Part shown: piece after piece, positions 20,187 to 28,733 of the stretch
Position numbering within the stretch: position 1 is the first letter of the stretch
Layout: every line of letters starts with the position of its first letter
Source: DASSKA01 sp963839365
Lineage (GTDB): Bacteria; Actinomycetota; Actinomycetes; Propionibacteriales; Nocardioidaceae
Reading direction: 5' to 3'
DNA length: 64,000 nt
Assembly (NCBI GenBank): GCA_963839365.1
Contig: CAWIUT010000001.1
Span: 992,001-1,056,000 of the forward strand
Made by a program: the position numbers and the translations under genes
The notes under the pieces: generated by a model
Seen by the model: only the letters and a program-made list of their open reading frames with translations
Databases searched by the model: none
What the model was told of the DNA's origin: nothing

Positions 20187-20296
20187 CTCACGCCGGGCTC
20201 ACGCCGGGCTCACGCCGGGCTCACGCCGGGCTCACGCCGGGCTCACGCCGGGCTCACGCCGGGCTCATGCTGGGCTCATGCTGGGCTCATGCTGGG
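20187..20296. repeat. Ten tandem 11-bp repeats between apgA-like gene and hppA
   Basis: Seven copies of CTCACGCCGGG (20187-20263) are followed by three copies of the variant CTCATGCTGGG (20264-20296), without spacers. The last variant copy supplies the stop codon of the upstream anti-sigma-like gene (TGA from 20289-20287 on the minus strand). The period is not a multiple of three, so an apparent repeat peptide in other frames is a by-product. It may vary in copy number between strains. Confidence 0.9.
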
Positions 20297-20673
20297 GGCC
20301 AGGTCATGTGCAGCGCGACGCAGCCGTCCCCCCGCTGGACCTCGAAGCTCTCCACCAGTCCGCGCAGCAGGGTCCAGCGGTCGAGAGGGGCGTCCTCGGA
20401 CGGGTCCTGCTCGAGCGCGGTCTCCACGGCACTCACCTCGACGGTGAAGGTGGCGCCGACGCACATGCGGACGGTGACCGCGTCCGCCTCGTCGGCGCCG
20501 GGGTCGACCGGCGTACCGGTGGCCAGCAGACCGCAGGCCTCGCCGACGGCGAGCCGGATCTCCTCGACGAACTCCTCGTCACGGTGTGCCCGCCGGGCCA
20601 CCGCGGCCGCCACCAGGCGTACCGTGCGCACCAGCGACGGATCGCGGGTGAAGGTGACCGTCACCCCCGTCAT
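20287..20673 (-). CDS. Anti-sigma-factor-like ATPase (HATPase_c_2), likely BldG partner
   Basis: 128 residues from ATG 20673; a GTG at 20682 is an alternative. The pattern fits RsbW-type Ser/Thr kinase folds (VRLVAAAVARR, then EEIRLAVGEACGLL), but the N-box asparagine is replaced (EACGL where EACxNA is usual), and later GxG boxes are not evident, so kinase activity may be weak or lost. It lies 33 bp downstream of the bldG orthologue, the place of the Streptomyces anti-sigma gene next to bldG (orf3/apgA). Probable role: partner-switching with the STAS protein. Its last codon and stop lie in the 11-bp tandem array. Confidence 0.7.
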   Translation of the reverse strand: MTGVTVTFTRDPSLVRTVRLVAAAVARRAHRDEEFVEEIRLAVGEACGLLATGTPVDPGADEADAVTVRMCVGATFTVEVSAVETALEQDPSEDAPLDRWTLLRGLVESFEVQRGDGCVALHMTWPPA

Positions 20674-20706
20674 GGGCCTCACCCCCCGCCGGCCGCGCCG
20701 GGGCTG

Positions 20707-21048
20707 CTACGGCTGCTCTGCGAGCGCCTCGGACTGGGAGCTGTGGATCGCGAACACCTTTGCCAGTCCGGTGATCCGGAAGATCTTGAGCAGCCGCTCC
20801 TGGGTGCAGATCAGACGCATCGACCCGTCGTGCGCGCGCACCTTCTTCAGACCGCCGACGAGGACGCCGAGGCCGGTGGAGTCCAGGAAGTCGACCTTCT
20901 CCATGTCGATGACGAGGTGGTAGTTGCCGTCGCCGACGAGCTCGGTGATCTTGTCGCGCAGTCGGGGCGCCGTGTAGACGTCGATCTCCCCACCCACCTC
21001 GATGATGGTGTGACCATCCTCGTGACGCGTCTCGAGTGACAGGTCCAC
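20707..21048 (-). CDS. bldG: Anti-sigma factor antagonist (STAS domain), BldG orthologue
   Basis: 113 residues. Seen: VDLSLETR start, EVGGEIDVYTAPRLRD, and VDFLDSTGLGVLVGGLKKVRAH, nearly identical in pattern to Streptomyces BldG, with the phosphorylatable Ser at position 57, the same number as in BldG. I chose GTG 21048 because it gives the BldG N-terminus and has AGGGAG about 8 nt upstream; an ATG at 21066 and a longer frame to 21159 are unlikely. Known: the unphosphorylated form binds anti-sigma factors and releases stress or developmental sigma factors. Confidence 0.93.
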   Translation of the reverse strand: MDLSLETRHEDGHTIIEVGGEIDVYTAPRLRDKITELVGDGNYHLVIDMEKVDFLDSTGLGVLVGGLKKVRAHDGSMRLICTQERLLKIFRITGLAKVFAIHSSQSEALAEQP

Positions 21049-21209
21049 GTGGCTCTCCCTCAACATGTCCGAGCAGTAGACGATACCGGACGACCCCCGC
21101 CGCGTACCGCCCCTGCATTCAATCATGCTTGCGCACGATGTCCATGTCATGGCCCTCATCGGCGGCCCAGTGGCGCGCCGAGCGACCTCAGGTTTGCGAG
21201 ACTGCGTAG

Positions 21210-23567
21210 GTGACGTCGCGTCAGCCTACTCCGTCCCAGGGGGTTCTGGACCGGTTGACCGCACCGGCGCACCGGCAGGGACGGCTCACCCATGTGGAGG
21301 TGGTGCCCGCTCGCCGCGCCCGGTGCGCCGACTGGCCGTCCTTCGTGGCCCCTGCCGTGGTGGCTTCCCTCCAGGCGCGGGGGATCGACCGGCCCTGGTC
21401 GCACCAGGCGGAGGTGGCGCGCGCGGCGCATGCCGGCCGCCACGTGGTCGTCTCGACCGGGACCGCCTCGGGCAAGTCGCTCGGCTACCTGATGCCCGCG
21501 CTGACCGATCTGCTGGAAAGCCGCGGGCGCGGCGGTCGCCGCGGCTCCACGGTGCTCTACCTCTCCCCGACCAAGGCGCTGGCCCAGGACCAGCTCGCCG
21601 CACTGCGCGCCCTCGGGCTGCCGGGCGACGGCGGTCCGGAGCTGCGCGCCACCACGCACGACGGCGACTCCTCCCTGGAGGAGCGGGACTGGGCCCGCGA
21701 GCACGGGGAGTACCTGCTCACCAACCCGGACATGCTGCACCGGTCGATGCTGCCCGGGCACGCCCGCTGGGCGCGGTTCTTCTCGTTGTTGCGCTACGTG
21801 GTGGTCGACGAGTGTCACCACTACCGCGGCGTGTTCGGCGCCCACGTGGCGATGGTGCTGCGCCGGTTGCGCCGGGTCTGCGAGCAGTACGGCGCCGCGC
21901 CGACGTTCGTGCTGGCCTCGGCGACCGTCGCGCAGCCGGACGAGTTCGCCAGCCGGCTGACCGGGCTGCCGGTCGAGCCGATCACCGAGGACGGCTCCCC
22001 CCGCGGGGACCTGACCCTCGGGCTGTGGGAGCCGCCCTTCGTCTCCCACGAGGGGGAGCACGGCGCGCCGGTCCGTCGGTCCGCGACCGCCGAGACCGCG
22101 GACCTGCTCGCCAACCTGGTCCTCGAACGGGTCCGCACCCTGGCGTTCATCCGGTCCAGGCGCGGAACCGAGACCGTGGCCCTGACCACGAAGCGGCTGC
22201 TGGAGGAGGTGGCGCCGGGCCTCGCGGACCGGGTGGCGGCGTACCGGGGCGGGTACCTGCCCGAGGACCGCCGCGCCCTCGAGCGGGCGCTGCGCAGCGG
22301 CGACCTGCTGGGGCTGGCGGCCACCAACGCCCTCGAGCTCGGCATCGACGTGGCTGGCTTGGACGCGGTGCTGGTGGCGGGTTTTCCCGGTACGCGGGCG
22401 GCGTTGTGGCAACAGGTCGGCCGCGCCGGCCGCGGGGCGCGGGAGGCGTTGGGGGTGTTCGTCGCCCGCGACGACCCGCTGGACACCTACCTGGTCACCC
22501 ACCCCGAGGCACTGCTGGGCGCGCCGGTGGAGGCCAGCGTCTTCGACCCGGACAACCCCTACGTGCTCGGCCCGCACCTGTGCGCGGCCGCCGAGGAGCT
22601 GCCGCTGACCGAGCGGGACCTGACGCTGTTCGGGCCGCACGCCCGTGAGGGCGTCGAGGCGCTCGCCCGGGCCGGGATGCTGCGGCAGCGGCCCCGGGGC
22701 TGGTTCTGGACCGACCGCCGTCGGGCGTGCGACCTGGCCGACATCCGCTCCAGCGGCGGCCTGCCGGTGCGGCTCGTGGAGGAGTCCACAGGACGGATCC
22801 TGGGCACCGTGGACGCCGGCTCCGCTCACGCGAGCGTGCACCCGGGGGCGGTGTACGTGCACCAGGGCGGCACCTACCTGGTGGATGCCTTGGATCTCGA
22901 GGAGAACGTCGCCCACGTGCGCCGCGAGGACCCCGGTTTCACCACCTACGCCCGGGAGATCACCGACATCGCCATCGTCGGGGAGGACCGACACCTGGCG
23001 TGGGGGGCGGGGCGGATCAGCCTGGGCAGGGTCCGGGTGACCAGCAGGATCGTGTCTTTCCTGCGCCGTCGGGTGCCCACCGGCGAGGTGCTGTCCGAGG
23101 AGCCGCTGGACCTGCCGGAGCGCACCCTCGAGACGGTCGCGGTGTGGTGGACGTTGCCGGCCGGCGTCGTGGACCGCACCGGGTTGCCGGCCGTGGACCT
23201 GCCCGGCGCCGCCCATGCCGCCGAGCACGCCTCGATCGGGCTGCTGCCCCTGTTCGCCACCTGCGACCGGTGGGACATCGGCGGCGTGTCCACCGCGCTG
23301 CACCCGGACACCGGAGCACTCACCGTCTTCGTGTACGACGGGCACCCGGGAGGTGCCGGGTTCGCCGAGCGTGGCTTCGGCGCCGCCGCGGACTGGCTCT
23401 CGGCCACCCGGGCGGCGATCGACTCGTGCCGTTGCGAGGACGGCTGCCCCTCCTGCGTCCAGTCGCCCAAGTGCGGCAACGGGAACGACCCCCTGCACAA
23501 GACCGGCGCGGTGCGGCTGCTCGACGCGCTGCTGGCCCGGGCGCCGCAGCAGCGCCGGGCCGGCTGA
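21210..23567 (+). CDS. DEAD/DEAH-box helicase of the Hrq1/MrfA type
   Basis: 785 residues. Seen: a Q-motif-like WSHQAEVA, Walker A STGTASGKS, DECH (VVVDECHHYRG), SAT (LASATVA), helicase C motifs GIDVAGLDAVLVAGFPG and QVGRAGRG, and a C-terminal DUF1998-like zinc region with CRCEDGCPSC...C. This is the MrfA/Hrq1 layout: superfamily 2 helicases linked to repair of mitomycin-type crosslinks in Bacillus. The start GTG 21210 has GAGACT 6 nt upstream, possibly a leaderless promoter. It is divergent from bldG and convergent with the tad genes. Confidence 0.9.
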   Translation: MTSRQPTPSQGVLDRLTAPAHRQGRLTHVEVVPARRARCADWPSFVAPAVVASLQARGIDRPWSHQAEVARAAHAGRHVVVSTGTASGKSLGYLMPALTDLLESRGRGGRRGSTVLYLSPTKALAQDQLAALRALGLPGDGGPELRATTHDGDSSLEERDWAREHGEYLLTNPDMLHRSMLPGHARWARFFSLLRYVVVDECHHYRGVFGAHVAMVLRRLRRVCEQYGAAPTFVLASATVAQPDEFASRLTGLPVEPITEDGSPRGDLTLGLWEPPFVSHEGEHGAPVRRSATAETADLLANLVLERVRTLAFIRSRRGTETVALTTKRLLEEVAPGLADRVAAYRGGYLPEDRRALERALRSGDLLGLAATNALELGIDVAGLDAVLVAGFPGTRAALWQQVGRAGRGAREALGVFVARDDPLDTYLVTHPEALLGAPVEASVFDPDNPYVLGPHLCAAAEELPLTERDLTLFGPHAREGVEALARAGMLRQRPRGWFWTDRRRACDLADIRSSGGLPVRLVEESTGRILGTVDAGSAHASVHPGAVYVHQGGTYLVDALDLEENVAHVRREDPGFTTYAREITDIAIVGEDRHLAWGAGRISLGRVRVTSRIVSFLRRRVPTGEVLSEEPLDLPERTLETVAVWWTLPAGVVDRTGLPAVDLPGAAHAAEHASIGLLPLFATCDRWDIGGVSTALHPDTGALTVFVYDGHPGGAGFAERGFGAAADWLSATRAAIDSCRCEDGCPSCVQSPKCGNGNDPLHKTGAVRLLDALLARAPQQRRAG

Positions 23568-23586
23568 CCCGGACAGCGGGCCCCGC

Positions 23587-23958
23587 TCACCCGGGTCCGG
23601 CCCTGGCCCGGCCGTGCACCTGCGAGAGCCCCGGCAGGGAGTCGACCCCGACCGTCACCACGACCGCCACGACCTCACCGTCGCGCCGGCATGACGCGAC
23701 CCGCGCTCGGTTGGCGGCCGCGGTCGTGACGACGGCCGAGCAGCCGTCCCGGCCGTGCTGCACGGCGGTGGCGCCGGCCAGGGCCGCGAGGTCGGCCGCC
23801 GACGCGGCACGGCGCTTGGCAACCAGCAGCCCACCGAGATCGGCAGCCAGCGCCCCGGCCAGCCCCACCACGACGAGCATCACCAGGGTGACGACCGTGG
23901 CGCTGCCGTGCTCCGACCGTCCGGGCCGCTCGGCGAACCCCGCCCCTGGGACCGTCAC
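23587..23958 (-). CDS. TadG/TadE-like pseudopilin-associated protein (Rv3654c type)
   Basis: 123 residues from GTG 23958, which overlaps the tadE stop (GTGA). Seen: an N-terminal cytoplasmic stretch ending GSATVVTLVMLVV..., one membrane helix (about 20-45), then LLVAKRRAASAADLAALAGATA, the signature of the small TadE-like proteins found next to the actinobacterial helicase. Known: such proteins are minor pilin-like or assembly proteins of Tad systems. It ends 20 bp from the convergent helicase stop. Confidence 0.82.
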   Translation of the reverse strand: MTVPGAGFAERPGRSEHGSATVVTLVMLVVVGLAGALAADLGGLLVAKRRAASAADLAALAGATAVQHGRDGCSAVVTTAAANRARVASCRRDGEVVAVVVTVGVDSLPGLSQVHGRARAGPG

Positions 23959-24368
23959 GGCGACTCCACCGCCGCCACCGCATGGCCACGAAGGGTCAGA
24001 CCGGGCAGGAAGCCGAGCAGCCCGCCGGGACCGTCGACGTCCGCAGCCACGTCGACCGTGACCGTGCCCCCCTGCGGGTCGAGCCGGATGCGTGCGCCGT
24101 CGGGGGCGACCCGTCGGCCGAGTGCGGTGGGGTTCGCGTCCCCACGGGCGGCCGCGCGCGCGGTTTCGCGGGCCGCGTCGACCACCCGCACCTGGGTCGC
24201 CGCCAGCGACACCACCCAGACCAGCGCGATCACGCACCCGACCAGGACCGGCAGCACGACCGCCATCTCGGCGGTGACCGCGCCGCGCTCGGTGCGGCCT
24301 TGTCGTTGCCGGCTGCCGAAGGTCACCCGGGGGGCGGGCAGCCCCCTACCCGCCCCCCGGGTGGTCAC
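23955..24368 (-). CDS. TadE-like minor pilin protein
   Basis: About 137 residues. Core pattern ERGAVTAEMAVVLPVLVGCVIALVWVV is the TadE class III signal and membrane helix; RVVDAARETARAAARGD follows. The start is uncertain: GTG 24368 has GAGG 9 nt upstream, GTG 24383 is closer to the previous stop, and GTG 24326 lies at the edge of a perfect hairpin and would give 123 residues. It overlaps the next gene by 4 bp. Confidence 0.82.
   Translation of the reverse strand: MTTRGAGRGLPAPRVTFGSRQRQGRTERGAVTAEMAVVLPVLVGCVIALVWVVSLAATQVRVVDAARETARAAARGDANPTALGRRVAPDGARIRLDPQGGTVTVDVAADVDGPGGLLGFLPGLTLRGHAVAAVESP
24326..24361. repeat. Perfect 13-bp inverted repeat at the pilin-tadE junction
   Basis: 24326-24338 and 24349-24361 are perfectly complementary (all G/C) around a 10-nt loop, 25 bp after the DUF4244 pilin stop on the minus strand. 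It may trim or partly terminate the mRNA so that the pilin is made in excess over downstream proteins. It overlaps the possible 5' end of tadE. Confidence 0.6.
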
Positions 24369-24385
24369 AGGGCTCGACCTCACGG

Positions 24386-24655
24386 TCAGGCGAGCCCGAT
24401 CAGGCCCATGAAGACCGAGAAGACCTTCTTGAGCAGGGTCTGCCCCCAGTCGCTCATCAGCAGCCGGAGCAGCACCGCACCGAAACCGCACCCGGCGGCG
24501 GTGACCACGGCGTACTCCGCGGTGGCAGCGCCGATCTGGTTGCGCCGTCGGGCCCGTGGCGCGGTTGCTGCTGACGCGGCCCCGGATCTGGCCCAGGACG
24601 GAGCCCCGGATGTGGCCGGGCGAGCCGCCAGGGGTGTCGACAGTGCTTGGGTCAT
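24386..24655 (-). CDS. Flp/pilin-like small membrane protein (DUF4244)
   Basis: 89 residues from ATG 24655 with GGAGG 6 nt upstream. Seen: a basic, Ala-rich leader, then GAATAEYAVVTAAGCGFGAVLLRLL, which fits the class III (Flp) prepilin pattern with Glu five residues after the cleavage region, and a second hydrophobic stretch at the C-terminus. Probably the major pilin subunit of the Tad apparatus encoded around it. A 193-bp spacer separates it from tadC; I see no gene there. Confidence 0.82.
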   Translation of the reverse strand: MTQALSTPLAARPATSGAPSWARSGAASAATAPRARRRNQIGAATAEYAVVTAAGCGFGAVLLRLLMSDWGQTLLKKVFSVFMGLIGLA

Positions 24656-24848
24656 GGAGAACCTCCGATGTCTTGGGCGGCGCTGCCGCCGGGGTGGTTG
24701 CGGCGGGTCCGCCGCTGCATCGCTGACTCTGCTCAGTGCGGCCGGGTGCTGCGAGGGCCTGCTGCACAGCTGGGGAACCGAGGGCGCGGCCCGCCGCTGT
24801 GGGGAACTCCTGGCCGGTGGCCGGCTTCGCCGACCCGCGCTGCGGCCG

Positions 24849-25572
24849 TCAGCGGGCCATGAACTGCGCCACCGTGCCGGCGACCAGGGGCACCACACCG
24901 ACGAGCACGAAGGCAGGCAGCAGGCACAGTCCCAACGGCCCGGCCGCCTTCACGCCCACCGCCCGGGCCCGGCCCTCCATCTCGCTGCGGGTGACCGCCC
25001 GCAGGTCCTCGGCCAGCCTCGCCATCGCATCGGCGACCGAGGCACCGGTGCGGCCGGCCCGGGCCAGGGCGCGGCCCAGCGGGCCGAGCTGCGGGTGCCT
25101 GGCGAGCTCGTCCCAGAACGGTGTCCGGGTCCGCGCCCAACCGCAGCCGGGCGGCCCACGCGTTCACCTCGTCCCGCATCGGCTGCTCCACCGCCCTGCC
25201 CACCTGCGCGAGCGCCTCGGCCGGGGACGCCCCGACCGAGAGGGCGGCCGCCATCAGGTCGACGACCAGCGGCAGCGTGCGCCGCAGCGCGTCGCGGCGC
25301 CGCTGCTGCGACCGCGGCTCCAACCTGCTCAGCCGGCGCCAGGCCACCGCAGCCGCCACGGGCGCCACCACCAGGCCCGCGGTGTGACCGACCAGCGCGG
25401 CGGCCACCACCCCCACCGCGGCGGCCGCCAGCACCCGGGCCGGCACACCGAGCCCGGCGTCCTCGTCATGGCGGGTCGACGGACGGACCGGGAGCGGAGC
25501 CGTCCGCACCGGGAGGAGCCAGGCCACCGCAGCCGCGGCGCACCCGACGCTGAGCCAACCGCTGAGGGTCAC
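24849..25572 (-). pseudogene. tadC: TadC-like inner membrane assembly protein, frameshifted
   Basis: From GTG 25572 (overlapping the tadB stop) the frame encodes normal TadC sequence up to LGADPDTV. It then drifts into a shadow-type Arg/Pro-rich frame. If one base near 25116 is skipped, homology continues as WDELARHPQLGPLGRAL, a GASVADAMARLAEDLR segment, SEMEGRARAVGVKAAGPLG, and a final membrane helix ending QFMAR at a stop at 24849. The total of 724 bases is one more than a multiple of three. T2SSF-type proteins need the C-terminal helix, so the protein is inactive unless the extra base is a sequencing error. Confidence 0.75.
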
Positions 25573-26348
25573 CGGCCCTGCACCTGCGCGGCGATCCGGT
25601 CCACCCACCAGACCCCCGCGAGCACGAGCAGCACCCCGCCCGCCAGGCAGCCCAGCCCGGCCCCAGTTCCCAGCAGGAAGCTCCAGGGATCACCGCCGAG
25701 ACCGGCGCCCAGTGTCAGCGACAGCAGCGGCAGCGCCGCCACCAGCCACACCGTGGCCCGTGCCGAGGCCAGCTCGGAGGCGACCAGCGCCCTGCCCGAG
25801 TGCTCGTGCCGCGCCGAGTCGGCGATCCGGGTGAGCGCGGTCGCCAGCCCGGCCCCGGATCCTGCCGACACCTGCCAACCGGCTGCGAGGTCGCCGAGAC
25901 CACGGGCGCCGGGAGTGCGTGCGAGCCGGCGCAGGGCTGCGGGAACGTCCGCGTCGAGCCGCGCCGCCCCGGCCACCGGTGTGAGCTCGGGAAAGCTGGC
26001 CGCACAGTGCTCCAGGGCCCGTCGCGGAGGTTGGCCGGCCCGCAGCTCGCCGGCCAGCGCCTCGCAGACCTCGACGACCCGGGCCTCCTGCACCGCCGCG
26101 GCCCGCGCGGCCCGGGCACGCGCCACCGCCCGGGCGGCGCCGAGGACGCCGCCACCGCCGATCAGGGCGAGCGCCAGCGCCTGGGCCTGCGCCCAGACGA
26201 CCAGCGCGACGGCGACCGCCGCCAGCAGGGAGCGCCAGCGGTGAAAGCCTCGCCGACGAAGCGTGTCCGTCGCGGACCCCGGCGGGATCAGTAGCGCCGC
26301 CGCCAGTCCGGCCAGGACGCTGCCTGCGCCGATCGCCAGCGCGGTCAC
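25569..26348 (-). CDS. tadB: TadB-like T2SSF-domain membrane protein
   Basis: 259 residues. Seen: N-terminal hydrophobic helices, then a helical cytoplasmic T2SSF domain (EALAGELRAGQPPRRALEHC, later WQVSAGSGAGLATAL), and two C-terminal membrane helices. With TadC it forms the inner-membrane platform of the Tad pilus. GTG 26348 overlaps the tadA stop and its own stop overlaps the tadC GTG, a run of 4-bp overlaps that implies tight coupling. Confidence 0.88.
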   Translation of the reverse strand: MTALAIGAGSVLAGLAAALLIPPGSATDTLRRRGFHRWRSLLAAVAVALVVWAQAQALALALIGGGGVLGAARAVARARAARAAAVQEARVVEVCEALAGELRAGQPPRRALEHCAASFPELTPVAGAARLDADVPAALRRLARTPGARGLGDLAAGWQVSAGSGAGLATALTRIADSARHEHSGRALVASELASARATVWLVAALPLLSLTLGAGLGGDPWSFLLGTGAGLGCLAGGVLLVLAGVWWVDRIAAQVQGR

Positions 26349-27520
26349 GGCCGTGCGCTCAGCTTTGCCATCAGCACCTCGGCGCCGGGGTGCTCGCGCA
26401 TGCCGCCGCCCGGCGGGAAGCTGACCGCGGGCTCGGTGGTGACCAGCCCGCCAGCCCTTCGGGAGAGGACCGCGAGCTCCTGCACGCGCCGGGCTCCGCC
26501 CGCGTCGCGGCCGAGGTGGACCACCACGTCCAGCGCGGCGGCGAGCTGGCTGTGCGCTGCCTGCTGGTTCAGCCCGGCGCTCATCGCCAGGGCCTCGATC
26601 CGGGCCGGCACGTCGGCTGCCGAGTTGGCGTGGATGGTGCCGCAGCCGCCCTCGTGCCCGGTGTTCAGCGCGGCCAGCAGATCGGTGACCTCCGCGCCCC
26701 GCACCTCGCCCACCACCAGCCGGTCCGGACGCATCCGCAGCGACTGCCGGACCAGCACCTGGAGGGGCACGGCGCCGGCTCCCTCGACGTTCGGGGGCCG
26801 GGACTCCAGCGCAACCACGTGCGGATGGTCCGGGCGCAGCTCACTGGCGTCCTCGACCAGTACGATCCGGTGCTCGTTCGGCACCGTGGACAGCAGCGCC
26901 GACAGCAGGGTGGTCTTGCCGGAGCCGGTGCCGCCGCTGACCAGGAACGCGAGCCGCCGCCCCACCACGTCGGCGAGCAGTGCGGCTCCGTCCGCGGTCA
27001 GCGTCCCCACCCCGACCAGCTCGTCGAGGGTGAAGACCCGGCTGCGGGGCACCCTCAGCGACAGCAGGGTTCCTGGCCGCGCCAGGGGTGCGAGCACGGC
27101 GTGGAACCGGGTCCCGTCGGCGAGGCGTACGTCGACGTACGGTGTCGCGTCGTCGAGCCGGCGACCCGCCGCACCGGCCAGCCGTTGCGCGAGCCGACGC
27201 ACCGCGGCGTCGTCGGGGAAGGTGATGCCGGTGAGCTCGAGCCCGTCGCCGCGGTCGACGTAGACCCGGGCCGCTCCGTTCACCAGCACGTCGGTCACCC
27301 CCTCGGTGCGCAGCAGCGGCTCCAGCGGGCCGGCGCCGAGCACGTCCCGCCGCAGCGCATCCATCACCGCGAGCACGGTGGCGTCCCCGACCGGCCGACC
27401 CTGGCGACGCAGGGCACGCCCGACCACCAGCGGGGTCAGCTCCGAACCGTCACGGGCCAGCTGCTCCCGGACCTGCTCCACCGCGGCGGCGGGCACCCCC
27501 TGCTCCGGCACGACACTCAC
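26345..27520 (-). CDS. tadA: TadA/CpaF-type pilus assembly ATPase
   Basis: 391 residues from GTG 27520, which overlaps the ssd stop. Seen: an N-terminal domain (to about 150), Walker A SGGTGSGKTT with Lys202, Asp box VEDASELRP, Walker B LVVGEVRGAE, and His box NTGHEGGCGTIHAN. Complete secretion ATPase of the CpaF subfamily that powers Flp pilus assembly. Operon order ssd-tadA-tadB-tadC-DUF4244-tadE-tadG equals that of Streptomyces and M. tuberculosis Rv3660c-Rv3654c. Confidence 0.93.
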   Translation of the reverse strand: MSVVPEQGVPAAAVEQVREQLARDGSELTPLVVGRALRRQGRPVGDATVLAVMDALRRDVLGAGPLEPLLRTEGVTDVLVNGAARVYVDRGDGLELTGITFPDDAAVRRLAQRLAGAAGRRLDDATPYVDVRLADGTRFHAVLAPLARPGTLLSLRVPRSRVFTLDELVGVGTLTADGAALLADVVGRRLAFLVSGGTGSGKTTLLSALLSTVPNEHRIVLVEDASELRPDHPHVVALESRPPNVEGAGAVPLQVLVRQSLRMRPDRLVVGEVRGAEVTDLLAALNTGHEGGCGTIHANSAADVPARIEALAMSAGLNQQAAHSQLAAALDVVVHLGRDAGGARRVQELAVLSRRAGGLVTTEPAVSFPPGGGMREHPGAEVLMAKLSARP

Positions 27521-28614
27521 CGAGCGACCACCGGCGCGGGCATCAGCCGGCGCAGCGCGGTGCGGGCCGCCGCGGCACAGGGTCCCCGGCCCCGGTGCAC
27601 CGGTCCGAGCCCGAGGTCGACCCACTCGGCCAGCCGGCGGTGCTCAGGCATCTCGGCGAGCAGCGGCGCGCCGAGCAGGTCGGCCAGCTCCACGGCGGGC
27701 ACCGGTCCCCTCCGCCGGACCACGAGAGACGGCTCGCGGGCCACCTCCCGGATCCGGTGGAGCACCCGCCCGGCGGCCGCGGCGGCCGGGACGTCGGGGC
27801 GCACCACCAGCACCAGGCTGTCGCAGGCGGTCATCAACCAGGTCGTCACCTCGTCGAAGCGCCGGGGCAGGTCGAGCACCACCAGGCGGTGCCCGCGTCG
27901 TGCCGCCGACACCGCCTCCCGGGCCGTCGCGACGTCGAGTCGACAGCGGTCTCCGGCGGGGAAGCCCAGCAGGGCGAGCGAGCCGCGCCGGGGAAGCGCC
28001 TCCCGCAGCGCCCGCGAACCCAGGCGCCCGCCCGAGCCGACCAGGGCGTCCCAGCGGACACCGGGCTCCTCCTCGAGACCGACCACCCGCTCTGCGCCGC
28101 CGCCGAACGGGTCGGCGTCCACGAGCAGGGTGGCCCCGTCGGCGGCGCCGGTCAGCGCCAACGCGCACGCGAAGGTGGTGGACCCGGCGCCGCCGCTGCC
28201 CGCCAGCACACCGATGGTGGTCGCGGGAACGGCGTGCCCGTCGGCGGCGTCGGCGAACAGGTCGACCAACCAGGCGTCGGCGGCCGGCAGCTCCACCACG
28301 TTCGAGGCGCCGAGCGCAACCGCGGTCCGGAACAGCGGGTCGGCCGCCGGCCCCGGGCTCACCACGTGCACGCGCTCGCGCCGGGGCGGCCGGCACTCGG
28401 CGACCCGGCCGGCCAGGTCGGCACCGACGATCACCAGCCCGGCGGTCGGCCAGGACCGCAGCGCCGCGGCGCTGTCAGCAGCAACATCGGGGATGACTCC
28501 TGCCGCGGCGGCCAGCCGCAGGAGGTCGTCGAGCAGCTCGTCCGAGGCGGTCACCAGCAGGGCGGTCGCGGCGGGGTCCGCAGTTGCGGGCGGCTCGACG
28601 GCGGGGAGCGTCAT
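27517..28614 (-). CDS. Septum-site-determining-like CpaE/TadZ-type ATPase (Ssd)
   Basis: 365 residues from ATG 28614. Residues 1-130 resemble a degenerate receiver domain; the rest is a ParA/MinD-like fold with a P-loop GSGGAGSTT in which the Walker lysines are replaced, as in actinobacterial Ssd proteins, followed by LLVDADPFGGG and VVLDLPRRFDE. Known: TadZ/CpaE proteins localise the Tad machinery; mycobacterial Ssd affects septation. No SD is visible; CAGGCT lies 7 nt upstream of the ATG, so it is possibly leaderless. The 6C RNA lies just upstream on the same strand. Confidence 0.87.
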   Translation of the reverse strand: MTLPAVEPPATADPAATALLVTASDELLDDLLRLAAAAGVIPDVAADSAAALRSWPTAGLVIVGADLAGRVAECRPPRRERVHVVSPGPAADPLFRTAVALGASNVVELPAADAWLVDLFADAADGHAVPATTIGVLAGSGGAGSTTFACALALTGAADGATLLVDADPFGGGAERVVGLEEEPGVRWDALVGSGGRLGSRALREALPRRGSLALLGFPAGDRCRLDVATAREAVSAARRGHRLVVLDLPRRFDEVTTWLMTACDSLVLVVRPDVPAAAAAGRVLHRIREVAREPSLVVRRRGPVPAVELADLLGAPLLAEMPEHRRLAEWVDLGLGPVHRGRGPCAAAARTALRRLMPAPVVAR

Positions 28615-28733
28615 GCCGGTGAGCCTGACCGGGACGGACCCGGACCTCCAGCACGACCGGCCACGCTGTGGACATCCACTGCCGACCGGACGATGTGGAG
28701 AAAATCCGGCGGAACCGGAGCAGGTCAACCGCA

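Noticed and set aside
20187..20296. CRISPR array
   Set aside because: Units are 11 bp without spacers and no cas genes are present.
20055..20447. A repetitive peptide (AHAGLTPGSRR-like units) encoded across the 11-bp repeats
   Set aside because: The repeat peptide follows automatically from an 11-bp period read in any open frame; no start signal and no homology.
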